From positions 2,820,657 to 2,884,656 of the forward strand of contig OZ025212.1 in assembly GCA_964019055.1 (NCBI GenBank): 64,000 nt of DNA, given 5' to 3'. The DNA is from Anthopleura xanthogrammica (Eukaryota; Cnidaria; Anthozoa; Actiniaria; Actiniidae). Under the pieces are notes generated by a model. It was not told where the DNA came from. It was given only the letters and a program-made list of their open reading frames with translations, and did no database searches. Made by a program: the position numbers and the translations under genes. Shown piece by piece: positions 62,030-64,000 of the stretch (its first letter is position 1; every line of letters starts with the position of its first letter).

Positions 62030-63282
62030 AAGCAGCCGTTTTGCATCACTTTCGTAAATTATTCTTTAACTTTTTTTGCACGAGCGTGTCTCTGTCCTAT
62101 GACAAAAAGACGCGTCGGTCGGCCAACCAATTAGTGCGCGCGTTATATTTCAAATATTTTATAACAAGCAATTAGAGATCTTGAAAGGAAAAAATAAAGA
62201 TCTTCCACAATAATATGGCATGGCTTAATGCTGAGTCTTGGCTTCAATTTTACTTAATTTGCCACTGCAAGTCACCTTTTACATCAACATGTTTAGACAA
62301 GCCGCTAGAGATCATGAAAAAAAAAATTAGAAGATCCAAATCTACGATTACTCTTAAGCGCCATTAATTCTGAAACGCGAAGTCGATCCGCCGCTTTAAA
62401 AAAAACTTTTTTCCTGATAGAGGATAAGAAATACTTCAGCGAGAAGTGATAGGGATTAGCTGAGATTCGAGTCTCGAGCCAGAATCCGACAGAACCGGTT
62501 AGAATTAAAGAAGGGTGACGCCAGAGGAACACAAACCTCTGCAAACCTCTCATGTTGTGTACGTAAATTCAAGACTACGCAAATCTGTCAAATTAATATC
62601 AAGAATTGCTTGTGATTACTTTCGTGTAATTTTGCTCGTGTAAATTTATATGAACCCGGCCCGTTTGTGATGATTTTTATCTGGAAAATTTAGTTGACAA
62701 TTTTAATCGGAAGTTGTCAGCGGTAGACAATGCAGGCGCATCAATAACTAGCTATTGCGTCTGCGCAGTACTCTGTTCGCATGTACGCAGAATGCAAACA
62801 CCAATGGCACTCTATCGTTCAATGGATTTAAAACTTTATTTAAGCACGGTAAAAACATCAGTATTAAAAACTATGACTACATTTAAAAGACTGCTTTACA
62901 TGTTTGCCGTGTGTTAGTACGAGGTCAAGGTATGACGCGGATTTATTAACTTCTCTTTAAACCTCATGAAGAGAGTTGATGGCTCTTACCTGGCCTTACC
63001 TCACTGGGGAGGTTATTCCATAATTTAGCCCACTGAAGCAGAAGCTATGCTTTAAATAATCAGAACGTGGCTTAGAGTCAGTTTATTCTCTTCATCCCTA
63101 AGCTCATAGTCTGTACTAAATTTATGGAAAAGTTTTTGTAAGTACTACGGGGTTTGCTAATGTAATGTTTTAATAGCTGTAATATTCGTCCTGTTTCACT
63201 CTTTGCATTTTCTCTCATTTAACCTGTGTCTCTAGATCGATTTTTCACGGCAGACTCTCCTCCATTTATTTTACTGCTCGCT

Positions 63283-63321
63283 CTCCCTAATCTGCTCCCT
63301 AATCTGCTCCCTAATCTGCTC
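63283..63321. repeat. 12-bp tandem repeat, three copies
   Basis: CTCCCTAATCTG repeated head to tail. Confidence 0.9.
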
Positions 63322-64000
63322 TTGCTCCCGTTCATCCTTGTGTGAATGATTACAGCTGATGCCGACTGGAATAAACCGCTTTCCTTTAGAACTTTACTTC
63401 CCGATCTAATTATTCGTTCTCCCTGATCTGCCACACGTACATTTCATTTCACCGTACCCTATTTCCATCTATAAAATATGATTAATTAGGTTCAAGTGGC
63501 GGAAACCCAACTGTCCCCCTCTATACCTCATCGATCTGCCCTGGCCTCCATTTTGTTCCACCCTCTTTCCATTTATAGGTGTAAGTGGCATGGCGGAAAG
63601 AGTTCTTTTCTGATAGACCCATCCACCCTTACCACTTTATTCACTCCCCTGATACGCTCTCCTTCCCATTCCACGCCTTTTCTATTTATAGCGTACGATA
63701 TGGATCTAAAAAAAAACAAAAAAAACTGACAAGCTCGTCTTTTTCCTTCCTAAACTACCTTTCCTTGCCTCCCTCCCGGCCCCAGTTTTAAAGAATTGTG
63801 CCTATGATAAGATCTAAGTGCCTGAATATTAATTTCCTTACAGGCCCTCCCTATAGTAATTCTCAGGCCATCGTTGATATCACTTGACTCCCTATTATCT
63901 GCACTAGTCAGGTTAATCGATAAAAGACCAGGCATGTACAATATCCCAGAACACCATATTATCTTACTCAACGTATACAAAGTTCAATGTTACGTGGGGT

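Larger units (their letters stand above)
60340..64000. other. Downstream of the plus-strand NXPE gene: no further gene seen
   Basis: Holds the likely 3' UTR with an AATAAA at 60939-60944, the GAATGAAT repeat, the 150-bp hairpin element and the 12-bp repeat. The remainder is unassigned. Confidence 0.5.

Noticed and set aside
62940..63200. Possible decayed reverse-transcriptase-related sequence
   Set aside because: A few suggestive residues only, with stops and no conserved motif.

Overview
This is eukaryotic, AT-rich, gene-poor DNA with spliced genes (GT-AG introns), many short inverted-repeat transposon relics, tRNA-derived SINE pieces and very long microsatellites. The two recognisable gene types, a class A GPCR and a pair of NXPE-family proteins (neurexophilin-like plus PC-esterase domains), and the style of the repeats suit a marine invertebrate, most likely an anthozoan cnidarian. 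That assignment is inference; nothing in the window fixes the species. No bacterial operons, rRNA genes or CRISPR arrays are present.

Layout. Positions 1-21,100 hold no gene that I can support. They contain pyrimidine/purine tracts, several foldback elements (about 3349-3541, 7966-8120, 11886-12155, 20060-20272), two tRNA-derived SINE regions (8341-8724 and 15785-15860) and one weak candidate first exon (3771-3822). From 21,175 to 24,735 lies a dense repeat complex: three TIR elements almost end to end, then a 35-bp minisatellite split by a 1051-bp Mutator-like insertion with a 9-bp target duplication. That insertion carries a decayed fragment resembling a RecQ-type helicase P-loop. From 25,354 to 27,500 come a hairpin element and a pyrimidine-rich stretch of more than 1 kb that includes about 550 bp of TACCC repeats.

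The GPCR lies at 27,622-28,622 on the minus strand. It reads as a complete seven-helix receptor except for one 8-bp tandem duplication that shifts the frame just before TM5. From 29,000 to 52,800 there is again no supported gene, but there are about 655 bp of pure GTTC repeat, a pogo/Tigger-like element, several MITEs, a dispersed 395-bp repeat present twice, and a 69-bp triplication.

The best genes are at 52,913-60,331: two head-to-head NXPE paralogues, one on each strand. Both have five coding exons with the same intron phases (1,1,1,0), and both are predicted at exactly 532 residues. Both look intact, with an N-terminal membrane anchor, a neurexophilin-like region and a PC-esterase region with GDS and DxxH motifs. 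About 1.56 kb separates the start codons and probably serves both promoters. They are best read as type II membrane or secretory-pathway proteins acting on glycans, but their substrate cannot be read from the sequence. From 60,400 to the end there are simple repeats and one more hairpin element, and no supported gene.
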